Shown here in pieces: positions 26,404 to 34,584 of a stretch of 64,000 bases of DNA. Both the position numbers and the translations under genes were made by a program. Position 1 is the stretch's first letter. Each line of letters starts with the position of its first letter. The notes beneath the pieces are model-generated. The model was given only the letters and a program-made list of their open reading frames with translations, did no database searches and was not told where the DNA came from. Location: assembly GCF_001881565.1 (NCBI RefSeq), contig NZ_MPDJ01000006.1, forward strand, positions 1-64,000, given 5' to 3'. This DNA comes from Eisenbergiella tayi (GTDB lineage: Bacteria; Bacillota; Clostridia; Lachnospirales; Lachnospiraceae).

Positions 26404-28121
26404 GAGAACTGTTTAAAACGCATTTTGCCCTGACCGACAAGGGGGCCAAAGATTTGCAAAAGGCCAGCGCGGCCTCCTTCTTCGTCTATGTGATCAACTT
26501 TTTCCCTGCAATGCTGCTGCTTCTCTTGGTGGATGAGTTGCTGTTGAACAATGTCAAGGAAACAGGGCTGTATTTGTGGGGATCTATCCTGGTTCTGGCT
26601 GTGATGTGGATTCTGCTCCGAATTGAATATGATGCGCTGTATAACACCACTTATCAGGAGAGCGCGAATCTTCGCACGGAGATTGCAGATATTCTGACCA
26701 AGTTGCCCTTATCCTACTTTTCCAGGCATGACCTTTCGGATCTGGCGCAAACCATCATGGCGGATGTGGCAGCTATTGAGCATGCTATGAGCCACGCTAT
26801 GGCAAAGGCAGTGGGATTCCTGTTCTTTTTTCCGTTGCTTTCGGTTCTGCTGCTCCTTGGCAATGTTAAATTGGGGCTTGCTATCATTCTGCCAATTCTG
26901 CTTGGATTCGGGCTTCTTTTATTGTCGAAAAACCTTCAGATTCGGGAGTCATTCAAACATTATCAAAAGCTCCGGGACAACTCTGAGAGCTTTCAGGAGG
27001 CCATTGAAAATCAGCAGGAAATCAAGAGCTTTGGCTTGACTCAGAAGATCCGGCAGACTCTTTATCAAAAGATGGAAGAAAGTGAGAAAATCCATCTTCG
27101 TGCAGAGATTTCAGCGGGTATTCCTATGTTGTGCTCGAATGTCATTCTGCAATTTGCCTTTGTGCTTGTGATCCTGATAGGCGTCCAAATGCTGCATACA
27201 GGAGAGATCAATATCCTGTACTTTTTAGGATATGTACTGGCCTCCATTAAGGTGCGGGAAAGCGTAGAAGCGGTCAGCATGAATGTGGCAGAGCTGTATT
27301 ATCTGGATTCCATGGTCAAACGTATCCGGGAGGTGCGGGAGACAAAGATACAGCAGGGCAAGGATCAGACAATCTCAAGTTATGATATTGAATTTGATCA
27401 GGTGTCTTTTTCTTACGATAAGGATACGGAAGTGCTCAAGAACATCAGTTTCACCGCGAAGCAAAACGAGGTGACTGCCTTAGTAGGGGTATCCGGTTGT
27501 GGAAAAACCAGTATCTTGCGTCTGATGTCAAGACTTTATGATTATGACGGCGGAAGCATTCGAATCGGCGGGCTGGATATCAAAGAAATCTCTACAAAAT
27601 CCTTGTTTGAAAAGATAGCCATCGTGTTCCAGGATGTAACGCTGTTTAATGCATCTGTTCTGGAAAATATCCGTATTGGGAAAAAGACGGCCACAGATGA
27701 GGAAGTCGTTCAGGCAGCACGATTGGCCAACTGCGAAGAATTTATCCGGAGGCTTCCGGATGGGTATAAAACGATGATTGGAGAAAATGGAGCAACACTC
27801 TCTGGAGGAGAACGTCAACGGTTATCCATCGCCAGAGCCTTTTTGAAAGATTCACCTATTATCATTCTGGATGAGATTGCAGCCTCTTTGGATGTGGAAA
27901 ACGAAAAAAAGATCCAGGACAGTTTGAACCGCCTCATTCTGGATAAGACCGTTATCATTATTTCCCACCGTCTCAAATCCGTTGAAAATGCAGATAGAAT
28001 CGTGGTGATTGACTGCGGGAGAGTGGAGGCGTCCGGTACTCATCTTGAACTGCTTAAAGCTTCTCCAACCTATAACAATTTGGTGGAGAAAGCAAAACTG
28101 ACGGAAGAATTCCAGTATTAA
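26400..28121 (+). CDS. ABC transporter half (membrane + ATPase), IrtB/SiaE-like
   Basis: ATG 26400 (573 residues) overlaps the upstream stop by four bases, with AATGGAGGG just before it. Membrane helices span about 25-310, followed by an ATPase domain with Walker A GVSGCGKTS (about 367), signature LSGGERQRLSIA and Walker B IILDEIAASLDVENE. It is the partner of the gene at 24658. Direction and substrate are not certain; the ECF genes and regulator remnant downstream favour iron, heme or siderophore transport over drug export. Confidence 0.82.
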   Translation: MRELFKTHFALTDKGAKDLQKASAASFFVYVINFFPAMLLLLLVDELLLNNVKETGLYLWGSILVLAVMWILLRIEYDALYNTTYQESANLRTEIADILTKLPLSYFSRHDLSDLAQTIMADVAAIEHAMSHAMAKAVGFLFFFPLLSVLLLLGNVKLGLAIILPILLGFGLLLLSKNLQIRESFKHYQKLRDNSESFQEAIENQQEIKSFGLTQKIRQTLYQKMEESEKIHLRAEISAGIPMLCSNVILQFAFVLVILIGVQMLHTGEINILYFLGYVLASIKVRESVEAVSMNVAELYYLDSMVKRIREVRETKIQQGKDQTISSYDIEFDQVSFSYDKDTEVLKNISFTAKQNEVTALVGVSGCGKTSILRLMSRLYDYDGGSIRIGGLDIKEISTKSLFEKIAIVFQDVTLFNASVLENIRIGKKTATDEEVVQAARLANCEEFIRRLPDGYKTMIGENGATLSGGERQRLSIARAFLKDSPIIILDEIAASLDVENEKKIQDSLNRLILDKTVIIISHRLKSVENADRIVVIDCGRVEASGTHLELLKASPTYNNLVEKAKLTEEFQY

Positions 28122-28195
28122 CGTAAAGGGAACGGGGTGACCGTCATTCCTGGCGCGCCTTGTCCTCTCATTCATAATGAAGAAAGGAAAATCAT

Positions 28196-28784
28196 ATGAA
28201 AACAAACAACAAATGGACAGTCAAGGATGTGATTACAACAGTATTATTGACGGTGCTTCTCATCGGCATTCATTTTGTAGTTATTACTGTCTCTATGGTA
28301 AATCAATTTTTCAACTGCGTTTTATCTCCTGGGGTATCAATGTTTTTCTCTGCCCCGGTGTACATGCTGATGGTCAGCAGGGTAAATAAAAGATTCGTTT
28401 CTTTGACGTATCTGACGATTCTGGGCGTGTTTTTTTTGCTGACAGGCAACTTATTTCGTTTTGGTAGGCCTACTATGCGAGGTGGTACTATGGAAGCGGG
28501 GATCCTGTCGCAACGCAAAGAGATTAACCTTCGCATGGGCGATGGTGAGCCTGTTTTATAATGGAGGCAATCTTCTTCCGCTTTTGTTTTTCTGGGACAC
28601 TTTTTACGCGTTTGCCGTCGCAAGCGGCATGGATCAAAGCTATATTGACAGTTACATACAATATTACACCTCCCCCGGCTGGCTGATCTTTATTGTATCT
28701 TTCTCTGTTATCTGTGGCTTTTTAGGCAGTATACTTGGGAGTCGGCTGATTGGGAAACACTTCAAGAAAGCGGGTGTTCTATGA
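28196..28784 (+). pseudogene. ECF transporter S component (MptD/Trep_Strep family), frameshifted
   Basis: The gene starts at ATG 28196 behind AGAAAGGAAAA and reads KWTVKDVITTVLLTVLLIG with several membrane helices. Near 28443-28463 the family-like reading shifts by one base: frame 1 ends in nonsense at 28561, while the continuation VGLLCEVVLWKRGSCRNAKR is found in the other frame up to the stop at 28784. Together the two pieces give the normal length of about 195 residues. The second frame has a stop at 28440-28442, so the shift must lie after it. It could be a real mutation, a sequencing error or a programmed slip; the T and ATPase genes downstream remain intact. Confidence 0.8.
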
Positions 28785-29479
28785 GAGGTGAGCACTCCTT
28801 TGCTGTCCCGACCAAGTTTTTTGCATTGCTCTGCGCCATGCTAGGTATTTTTCTGGTGAAAAACATTCTGTTTACCACCGTTTTGGTGATATTCTGCTTC
28901 GTGTATGTTGGATTCCAGAGAAACTACCGATTAATGACATCCTGTGGAGCCTTTTATCTGCTGTTGTCATTGCTTTTGTACGCGATTCGGTTCTGGGGAT
29001 ATCATACGGTCATTATTTCCGAATTCCTTGTGTTGTTTTTCTGGAGCAGTATGGTAATGCTCATGCTGTTTTGGGATTTGTTTATGACGCCTCCTGGAGA
29101 ACTGTCGTCGTTCTTGTCAAGTATCCACATGCCCACTGGCGTCATATTGGGACTGATGGTCATATTTCGATTTTTCCCCACCATGAAGGCTGAGCTTAAA
29201 GCAGTGGGCCTTTCGATGAAAAACCGGGGCCTTACATCTGTAAGACAATTTGCAGTACATCCACTTGCAAGTGTTGAATATGTCCTTGTCCCACTTCTGC
29301 TACGTATTTTGCAGATTGCCGACCAACTGGCCGTTTCCGCTGTGGCAAGAGGCGCTGAGTGCCCTGGCGTGCGAAAGAGTTACTACGAAACAACGATGCA
29401 TATGCGCGACTGGTGTTTCCTTGCGCTTTGGGGAATCGTTACAGCAGCAGTTCTTTGCGTTGGAGGTGTGAAAATTTGA
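28781..29479 (+). CDS. ECF transporter T component
   Basis: This 232-residue membrane protein starts at ATG 28781, overlapping the S component's stop (ATGA). It has about five helices and the coupling-helix motifs of EcfT: SMKNRGLTSVRQF and AVSAVARGAECPG, the second being the A-R-G motif that contacts the ATPases. It links the S component to the double ATPase. It overlaps the next gene by TTGA. Confidence 0.85.
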   Translation: MRGEHSFAVPTKFFALLCAMLGIFLVKNILFTTVLVIFCFVYVGFQRNYRLMTSCGAFYLLLSLLLYAIRFWGYHTVIISEFLVLFFWSSMVMLMLFWDLFMTPPGELSSFLSSIHMPTGVILGLMVIFRFFPTMKAELKAVGLSMKNRGLTSVRQFAVHPLASVEYVLVPLLLRILQIADQLAVSAVARGAECPGVRKSYYETTMHMRDWCFLALWGIVTAAVLCVGGVKI

Positions 29480-30864
29480 TCGAATTTAAGAACGTATCCT
29501 TTCAATATGAGGGGAGCGAACAGCAAATTTGGAACGTAAATCTATCCATAGCACAGGGAGAATGTGTGGTACTCACAGGAGTGTCCGGCTGCGGGAAAAC
29601 GACTCTGACCAGATTGATGAACGGTCTGGCTCCATCCTATTTCAAAGGCTCCATTTCCGGAAGTATTTGTATAGATGATAGAGACATTACAGGGATGACA
29701 GCCTGGGAAATCGGAACAATCGTCGGAAGTGTATTCCAGAATCCTAAAAGCCAGTTTTTTTCATCAGAACTTGTGGGTGAGGTGGCCTTTGGATGCGAAA
29801 ACCACGGCTTCTCCCGGGAGGCAATTCAAGAGAGGACGGATAAATCCATTGAAACCTTTTCTCTTTCCTTAATAAGAAAAAGACCTCTGGATGTGCTTTC
29901 CAGCGGAGAAAAGCAGCGCGTGGCAATCGCTTCCGTCTATGCCATGCGCCCCAAAGTATTCGTTTGTGATGAACCAACTGCGAATTTGGATTTAGGGGGG
30001 ATCGAGCAACTATTGGGAACGCTTTTTAAGTTGAAAGCCCAGGGCTACACGTTAGTGATCGCAGAGCACCGTCTCTCATGGCTTTCTGAGCTTGCTGATC
30101 GGATTATATATATGGAAAAAGGGAGGATTGTACGCGAATACACTCCCAAGGAGTTCACAGCTATGCCGGAAATGGAACGGCGCAACAAGGGGCTTCGGAC
30201 GATGCACCGTGTACAAACACGCGAACCGCTACCACTTCCGAAACTTTTCGAGCGTGGGTCGCTGATTATGCACGACCTGTGTAAAAAATGCGGAGAAATA
30301 GAGGTGTTTACAAATCTTTCAGGAGCTTTCCCCCAAGGTTCTATCACTGCTGTCACCGGGCGAAATGGCGCCGGAAAAAGCACTCTGGCTTTAGTGCTTG
30401 CAGGTCTCTCTAAGAAGAGCGGCGGTGACATCATCGTTTGTGGGAGTAAAAATCATCTGTCTAGAAGGCGAAAAAAAGTATACTACTGCGGCAATGACAC
30501 GACAACACAGTTCTTTACCGCAAGTGTTTCAGAAGAGCTGCTCTTGAATCAACCGTTGTCAGAGGAGCGAATGGAAAGGGCAAGGCAGTTGTTAAAGAAC
30601 ATGAATCTGTACGAGTATCGGGATGTACATCCGGCAGCCCTGTCAGGGGGACAGAAACAGAGACTTGCCGTTGCCTGCGCTATATTTTCGGAGCGTGAGA
30701 TACTCTTGTTGGATGAACCTACAAGTGGATTGGATGGCGCAAACATGAGGAGAATATCCGATGCATTGAAAGCCGCTGCCAGCCGCGGAAAAACCGTGAT
30801 TGTTATCACACATGATCCGGAGTTTATGGAAGAATGCTGTCAATATTGTTTTTCTTTAAAGTAG
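29476..30864 (+). CDS. ECF transporter double ATPase (EcfA-EcfA')
   Basis: I chose TTG 29476 (462 residues, MIEFKNVSFQYEG) because it overlaps the T-component stop as TTGA and follows TTGGAGGTG at 29460-29468; an upstream ATG at 29359 lies inside the T gene. Two ATPase domains are fused. The first has Walker A GVSGCGKTT and signature LSSGEKQRVAIA; the second has GRNGAGKST and LSGGQKQRLAVA. This single-chain form is typical of MptABC/SiaG-like ECF systems. It should power the frameshifted S component encoded upstream. Confidence 0.87.
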   Translation: MIEFKNVSFQYEGSEQQIWNVNLSIAQGECVVLTGVSGCGKTTLTRLMNGLAPSYFKGSISGSICIDDRDITGMTAWEIGTIVGSVFQNPKSQFFSSELVGEVAFGCENHGFSREAIQERTDKSIETFSLSLIRKRPLDVLSSGEKQRVAIASVYAMRPKVFVCDEPTANLDLGGIEQLLGTLFKLKAQGYTLVIAEHRLSWLSELADRIIYMEKGRIVREYTPKEFTAMPEMERRNKGLRTMHRVQTREPLPLPKLFERGSLIMHDLCKKCGEIEVFTNLSGAFPQGSITAVTGRNGAGKSTLALVLAGLSKKSGGDIIVCGSKNHLSRRRKKVYYCGNDTTTQFFTASVSEELLLNQPLSEERMERARQLLKNMNLYEYRDVHPAALSGGQKQRLAVACAIFSEREILLLDEPTSGLDGANMRRISDALKAAASRGKTVIVITHDPEFMEECCQYCFSLK

Positions 30865-30955
30865 TTTTGTATCAGTATGCAAAGGAGCATACCTACATCT
30901 AGCAGATATTGGCTGCGGGGTGCCCGAAAAAATCTATGAGTGCCATTAATTCTTC

Positions 30956-31114
30956 ATGGAGCAGTTAATAACCGCAGGCGTTAATCCTAAGACAGCGGAG
31001 GCCGATGCTTGCCATATGGAACATACTATCAGTATAGAAGCCTTTGAGAAACTCAGGGATTACTATTCCTCTCAAAAGGAAAAACAGTTTGCCCGTATAG
31101 CAACGGACAGATAA
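30956..31114 (+). pseudogene. C-terminal remnant of a DtxR/MntR-type metalloregulator
   Basis: An open stretch of 52 codons reads MEQLITAGVNPKTAEADACHM and then EHTISIEAFEKLRDYY. The D-A-C-x-x-E-H-x-I pattern is the metal-site and dimer region of DtxR/MntR-family repressors. An in-frame stop at 30947-30949 cuts off the N-terminal DNA-binding half, which I cannot find upstream. The remnant sits right behind the transport genes, where an intact iron- or manganese-dependent repressor would be expected. Confidence 0.6.
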
Positions 31115-31141
31115 TGCGGCTGGGCAATACACCCGACCGCA

Positions 31142-31495
31142 TTATTTGTTATCTTTCTTCTCTTTTGTATCCAGCATTTTATCAATCAGGGCGAGCAACA
31201 GCTCCTGATCTCGCTGACTGCATTGTGGGACCAAGCGCCTAATCCGATCAACGATTTCGCTGTCTGTGATCATCTGCGGCGCAAGGATTTCGTCAAACGA
31301 AGCGCCGATGGCATTGACAAGACGAATCAGGACATCCAAGCTAGGCTTTCGCCGGCCGCTTTCTATGGCCGCCAAAAAACGAGGACTGATTTCTGCACGT
31401 TCCGCAATCTGTTCTCTCCTGTAGTTTCGCTTTTCCCTGGCATTCCGTAAGGATGCCCCAAACGAAAAATCTATATGTCGCATTTTTTTGTTCAC
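31142..31495 (-). CDS. XRE-family helix-turn-helix regulator of the ICE
   Basis: This 117-residue protein has an XRE-type HTH at about 15-68 (REQIAERAEISPRFLAAIES). Proteins like this are common in the regulatory region of Tn916/Tn1549-type ICEs. It is read leftward, opposite to the sigma factor and integrase genes, and its promoter would lie in the AT-rich segment at 31500-31560. It marks the return from cargo to ICE backbone. Confidence 0.82.
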   Translation of the reverse strand: MNKKMRHIDFSFGASLRNAREKRNYRREQIAERAEISPRFLAAIESGRRKPSLDVLIRLVNAIGASFDEILAPQMITDSEIVDRIRRLVPQCSQRDQELLLALIDKMLDTKEKKDNK

Positions 31496-31610
31496 TCTCC
31501 GTCACCTCACATAATTATATTTTACGGGGTAAAAGTATTATGCGAAATGATTGAAGAGTGGCTTTTTTATAGCTACTATGCGTTGTTTTTTTGCTTAGGA
31601 GGAGATGATT

Positions 31611-31655
31611 ATGTGGGAAAATAATGACCTGTCCGCTTCTGGCAGGTCCTCTTAA
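31611..31655 (+). CDS. Possible 14-residue leader peptide
   Basis: ATG 31611 follows TTAGGAGGAGATGATT, one of the best ribosome sites in the window, and encodes MWENNDLSASGRSS before a stop. A hairpin (31626-31648) overlaps the frame. This looks like a translated leader that controls something downstream, but no gene follows for 245 bases. It may be a leftover from a lost gene. I cannot name it. Confidence 0.35.
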   Translation: MWENNDLSASGRSS

Positions 31656-31772
31656 CGAAGAAAACCTGGTTGTAAAACTACGCCAGAACCCCAAAATTCC
31701 CGCTTCTTCCCTGCCAGTCTTTTATGGCCTTTATGGGAACTATTAGTAGCAATTAGAAAGCGACAAAACAGA

Positions 31773-31820
31773 ACGGACACCGACATGGGATATTCCTGTG
31801 CCTGTGTCCGTATTATTTTT
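31773..31820 (+). terminator. Hairpin terminator in the ICE regulatory gap
   Basis: ACGGACAC (31773-31780) pairs perfectly with GTGTCCGT (31804-31811), followed by ATTATTTTT. Confidence 0.55.
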
Positions 31821-31900
31821 CCCTTATTCCCACGCTGCCGTTCGCCGCCTTCCGAGAGTTCGAAAACGATCCACTTTTCAAACTCTTGGAGGTAACGGCT

Positions 31901-32359
31901 GTGAGCAAAAATCGTGAAGAAAGAGCGAATTATTATCTTTATATAGATGGACAGGCTGTACCGGTAAGCGAACAGATTTACCGCGTGTATCAGCACTACG
32001 AGCGAAAAGAAGAATACTTTTCCTACGATCTGAAAACGGAAAAGTTCCAGAAAGACACTGCATCTTTCCTGCCCAGCAGAGAGGATTCCTATGAGCGTCT
32101 GTTGGAAAAGGACAGGCAGTTTGCTGCGCCCGGAAAAAACGTAGAACAGCTTGCATTGGAACATCTGGAAGCGGAACAGATACGCTTTTGTTTGGCTCAA
32201 TTAAACGAAGACGAACAAGAACTGATTTTCCTGCTTTTCTATCAAGAAAAGACAGAACAGGAAGTCGGGAATATATTGCACATTTCGCATCAGGCGGTCA
32301 ATAAGAGAAAACGGGTTCTACTGTTGAAGCTGAGAAAAATTTTTGAAGAATTTTTCTAA
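31901..32359 (+). CDS. Sigma-70-like factor of the ICE (Tn916 Orf7 type)
   Basis: I chose GTG 31901 (152 residues) because TTGGAGG lies at 31886-31892. The N-terminal half is acidic and Tyr-rich. The C-terminal part carries a sigma region 4-type HTH (about 115-145, EKTEQEVGNILHISHQAVNKR). Such small sigma-like proteins lie upstream of xis-int in Tn916/Tn1549 elements and are thought to control element activity. Targets are unknown. Confidence 0.8.
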   Translation: MSKNREERANYYLYIDGQAVPVSEQIYRVYQHYERKEEYFSYDLKTEKFQKDTASFLPSREDSYERLLEKDRQFAAPGKNVEQLALEHLEAEQIRFCLAQLNEDEQELIFLLFYQEKTEQEVGNILHISHQAVNKRKRVLLLKLRKIFEEFF

Positions 32360-32892
32360 AATCGGTTGCTAAACTGCTCTCCCAACGGGGAAGTAAGTGA
32401 GAGGGTCTATCTCCCTCATGCAGCTTGACAACTGAATAGACGGCATTTCCGGTACATAACCCATGTACGAGCGAATCAGGCGCGCCGCGAAGATGACAGT
32501 CCAGGAGGTGATGAACAAGACTGTTCTGAGCAATCTACGCAAGCCTGAAACCCGAAAGCGGCATTTCGGGGCGCGATGACTGCATGGGGGCTTAAAGATA
32601 CTTCCTCACGGCCTCCTAAAGACTTGGGGGGAACCCTGCGGCGCACGAGTAAAACGACGCTGCGGAGTTATGACAGCCGCGCCAGCGGAGACCGGAATGT
32701 CCCCATCGTCAGGGGTGCGTGGCAAATGTGGCGAGAATTGAGTTGCATTAAAAATAGGAAGCGATTACTTTCTTAGGTGGCCGTTTTCTATTCAAAATCA
32801 GATACCATGCGCTGGCAGTTTCGGTTGCCAGCGTATTCATGTGGTTTTGAAAGCAAGATGATAACCTTGACAGATTGGAGGGAATATGGTCT
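32360..32892. other. Long non-coding region between sigma factor and excisionase
   Basis: I find no convincing gene in these 530 bases. The segment is GC-rich in its first part and holds repeated inverted repeats, for example CCCGAAA/TTTCGGG (32551-32557 with 32564-32570). The last 100 bases turn AT-rich and precede the excisionase ribosome site. It may be a structured RNA or a binding region for recombination or transfer proteins. Confidence 0.5.
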
Positions 32893-33123
32893 ATGGAAAA
32901 ACTCATTACACGAAAAGAAGCTGCTGAAATCTTAGGAATCAGCATAGCAACGCTGGATGCCGCCCGTAACAACGGCTTGATCTCTTATGTGCAATATGTT
33001 CAGAATGGCTGTGTATATTTTACTGCGGCAGGTCTCCAGGAGTATATCGCCAAATGTACGCATAGAGCAAAGCCAGTTGAGAGAAGCACAACTTACCGTA
33101 AGCCTCGAAGCGGAAGATCGTGA
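32893..33123 (+). CDS. Excisionase-like helix-turn-helix protein
   Basis: ATG 32893 (76 residues) follows TTGGAGGGA at 32875-32883. The protein begins MEKLITRKEAAEILGISIAT, the MerR/excisionase-type winged HTH, and ends in a basic tail. It lies 84 bases before the integrase gene, the standard xis-int layout. It should bind the element ends and favour excision. Confidence 0.8.
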   Translation: MEKLITRKEAAEILGISIATLDAARNNGLISYVQYVQNGCVYFTAAGLQEYIAKCTHRAKPVERSTTYRKPRSGRS

Positions 33124-33207
33124 GCCGATCCGTATCCTTGATGGAATCAGAGAGGTCTGATAAAACAAAGGTACAGCGCTGGAGATTATTCTTAGGAGGT
33201 GGAGGAA

Positions 33208-34422
33208 TTGGCAAATAGAAAACGAGCGATTCCACAATACGGTACAGTTACGCTGAACGGTCTTGACTATTACAGGACAAGAGTTCAGGATGCAGATGGA
33301 AAATTGAGGGCTCTTTATGCAAGGACACCTGAAGAATTATATGATAAGGAACTGAATGCGTTGGAGCAGATCGACAATGATACATTTTGTCGGAAGTCTC
33401 CTACCGTAGCAGAATACTGTGAGAAATGGCTGCTGATGCAGTCGGTTCATGTGCGGGCTACCACAATGACTGACTATACATCTAAAGTTAGAAGGCACAT
33501 TATCAAAGAGTTGGGTGATATGGGGATGGCGGATGTGACTTTGGATGACATCCAGCTTGCCCTCGTTCCTGTTTCAAAAAAATCGGCTTCGGTTTATAAG
33601 TCTGTGGTTGTTCTTTACAAATCTATTTTCCGGGCAGCAAAGGAAAGCCGGATCATTGATAAGAATCCCACGGTCTATCTGACCTCAAAAGGCGGAGGGG
33701 TTCCGCAGAAAGAAAAAGAAGCTCTGACAGATGAGCAGGCAGCCCGCTTATTGGATGCCATTCAAGGGCTTCCGCCGTATGTATTTGTGATGCTTGGTCT
33801 GTACGCGGGCTTACGGAGAGAAGAAATCCTCGCCCTGCAATGGGATTCTGTATATCTGGATACGGATACCCCATACCTGACAGTACGAAGGGCATGGCAC
33901 ACAGAAAGCAACCGACCGGTCATTCTTGATGAATTGAAAACAAAAGCAGCGGAGAGAAATATTCCTCTCCCTATCTGCTTGGCTGACTGCCTGAGAGAAG
34001 CAAAAGCAAACTCCGCTTCGGAGTATGTTGTTCCAAATCGTGATGGCGATCCGCTGTCCTACACGCAGTTCAAGCGGCTCTGGCAGTATATAGTTACCAG
34101 AACAACAAAGGAGAGGGTTTATTACCGATACGAAGATGGGAAAAGAGTAAAGCATACTGTCACACCCGTCTTGGGAGAAAAGGCTGCTCATAACGGAAAA
34201 GTGGTTTACAGCTTGGACTTTGAGGTAACACCCCATCAGCTCCGGCATACATATATCACGAACCTGATTCATTCATCGGTAGACCCCAAAACAGTACAAT
34301 ACTTGGCAGGCCATGAGAGCAGCAAGATTACAATGGACATCTATGCAAAAGTCAAATACAATCGACCGGATGAGCTGGTTAAAAGCATGGGCGGTGCATT
34401 TGCTCAGTGGGATGGTGTTTGA
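33208..34422 (+). CDS. Tyrosine integrase 1 (Tn916/Tn1549 type)
   Basis: I chose TTG 33208 (404 residues, MANRKRAIPQYGTV) because the neighbouring copy starts the same way and AGGAGGTGG lies at 33194-33202. It has an N-terminal arm-binding part (about 1-60), a SAM-like core-binding domain (about 65-150) and a catalytic domain with R in GLRREEIL, HQLRH (about 342-346), GHESS and the nucleophile tyrosine in MDIYAKV. It catalyses integration and excision of the ICE. A terminator at 34461-34495 follows. Confidence 0.9.
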   Translation: MANRKRAIPQYGTVTLNGLDYYRTRVQDADGKLRALYARTPEELYDKELNALEQIDNDTFCRKSPTVAEYCEKWLLMQSVHVRATTMTDYTSKVRRHIIKELGDMGMADVTLDDIQLALVPVSKKSASVYKSVVVLYKSIFRAAKESRIIDKNPTVYLTSKGGGVPQKEKEALTDEQAARLLDAIQGLPPYVFVMLGLYAGLRREEILALQWDSVYLDTDTPYLTVRRAWHTESNRPVILDELKTKAAERNIPLPICLADCLREAKANSASEYVVPNRDGDPLSYTQFKRLWQYIVTRTTKERVYYRYEDGKRVKHTVTPVLGEKAAHNGKVVYSLDFEVTPHQLRHTYITNLIHSSVDPKTVQYLAGHESSKITMDIYAKVKYNRPDELVKSMGGAFAQWDGV

Positions 34423-34460
34423 GCCTAAAGTGCAGAAGCAATGAAACATCATAATTAGTT

Positions 34461-34495
34461 AAGAGCGAGGCAAGGATGTCTCGCTCTTCATTTTC
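34461..34495 (+). terminator. Terminator between the two integrase genes
   Basis: AAGAGCGAG (34461-34469) pairs with CTCGCTCTT (34480-34488), followed by CATTTTC. Confidence 0.65.
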
Positions 34496-34584
34496 CTCAA
34501 TCCGTATCTTTGATTAAATTCATGCTTTCTGATAAAACGAGAGTGTAAGTTGTAAACGCTCATTATCAAGAAAGGAAAAACTAT

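Larger units (their letters stand above)
31496..31900. other. Regulatory gap between XRE and sigma-factor genes
   Basis: No long gene is visible in these 405 bases. The segment holds the XRE promoter region, a 13-codon reading frame with a strong ribosome site (31611-31655), a GACCTG/CAGGTC hairpin (31626-31648) and a terminator-like hairpin (31773-31820). Confidence 0.5.

Noticed and set aside
24658..28121. Simple multidrug ABC exporter pair
   Set aside because: Kept only as an alternative; the ECF genes in the same operon and the metalloregulator remnant argue for uptake of a metal-related compound.
28443..28463. Programmed frameshift in the ECF S component
   Set aside because: No classic slippery heptamer with a downstream structure is evident, so a mutation or read error is the simpler view.
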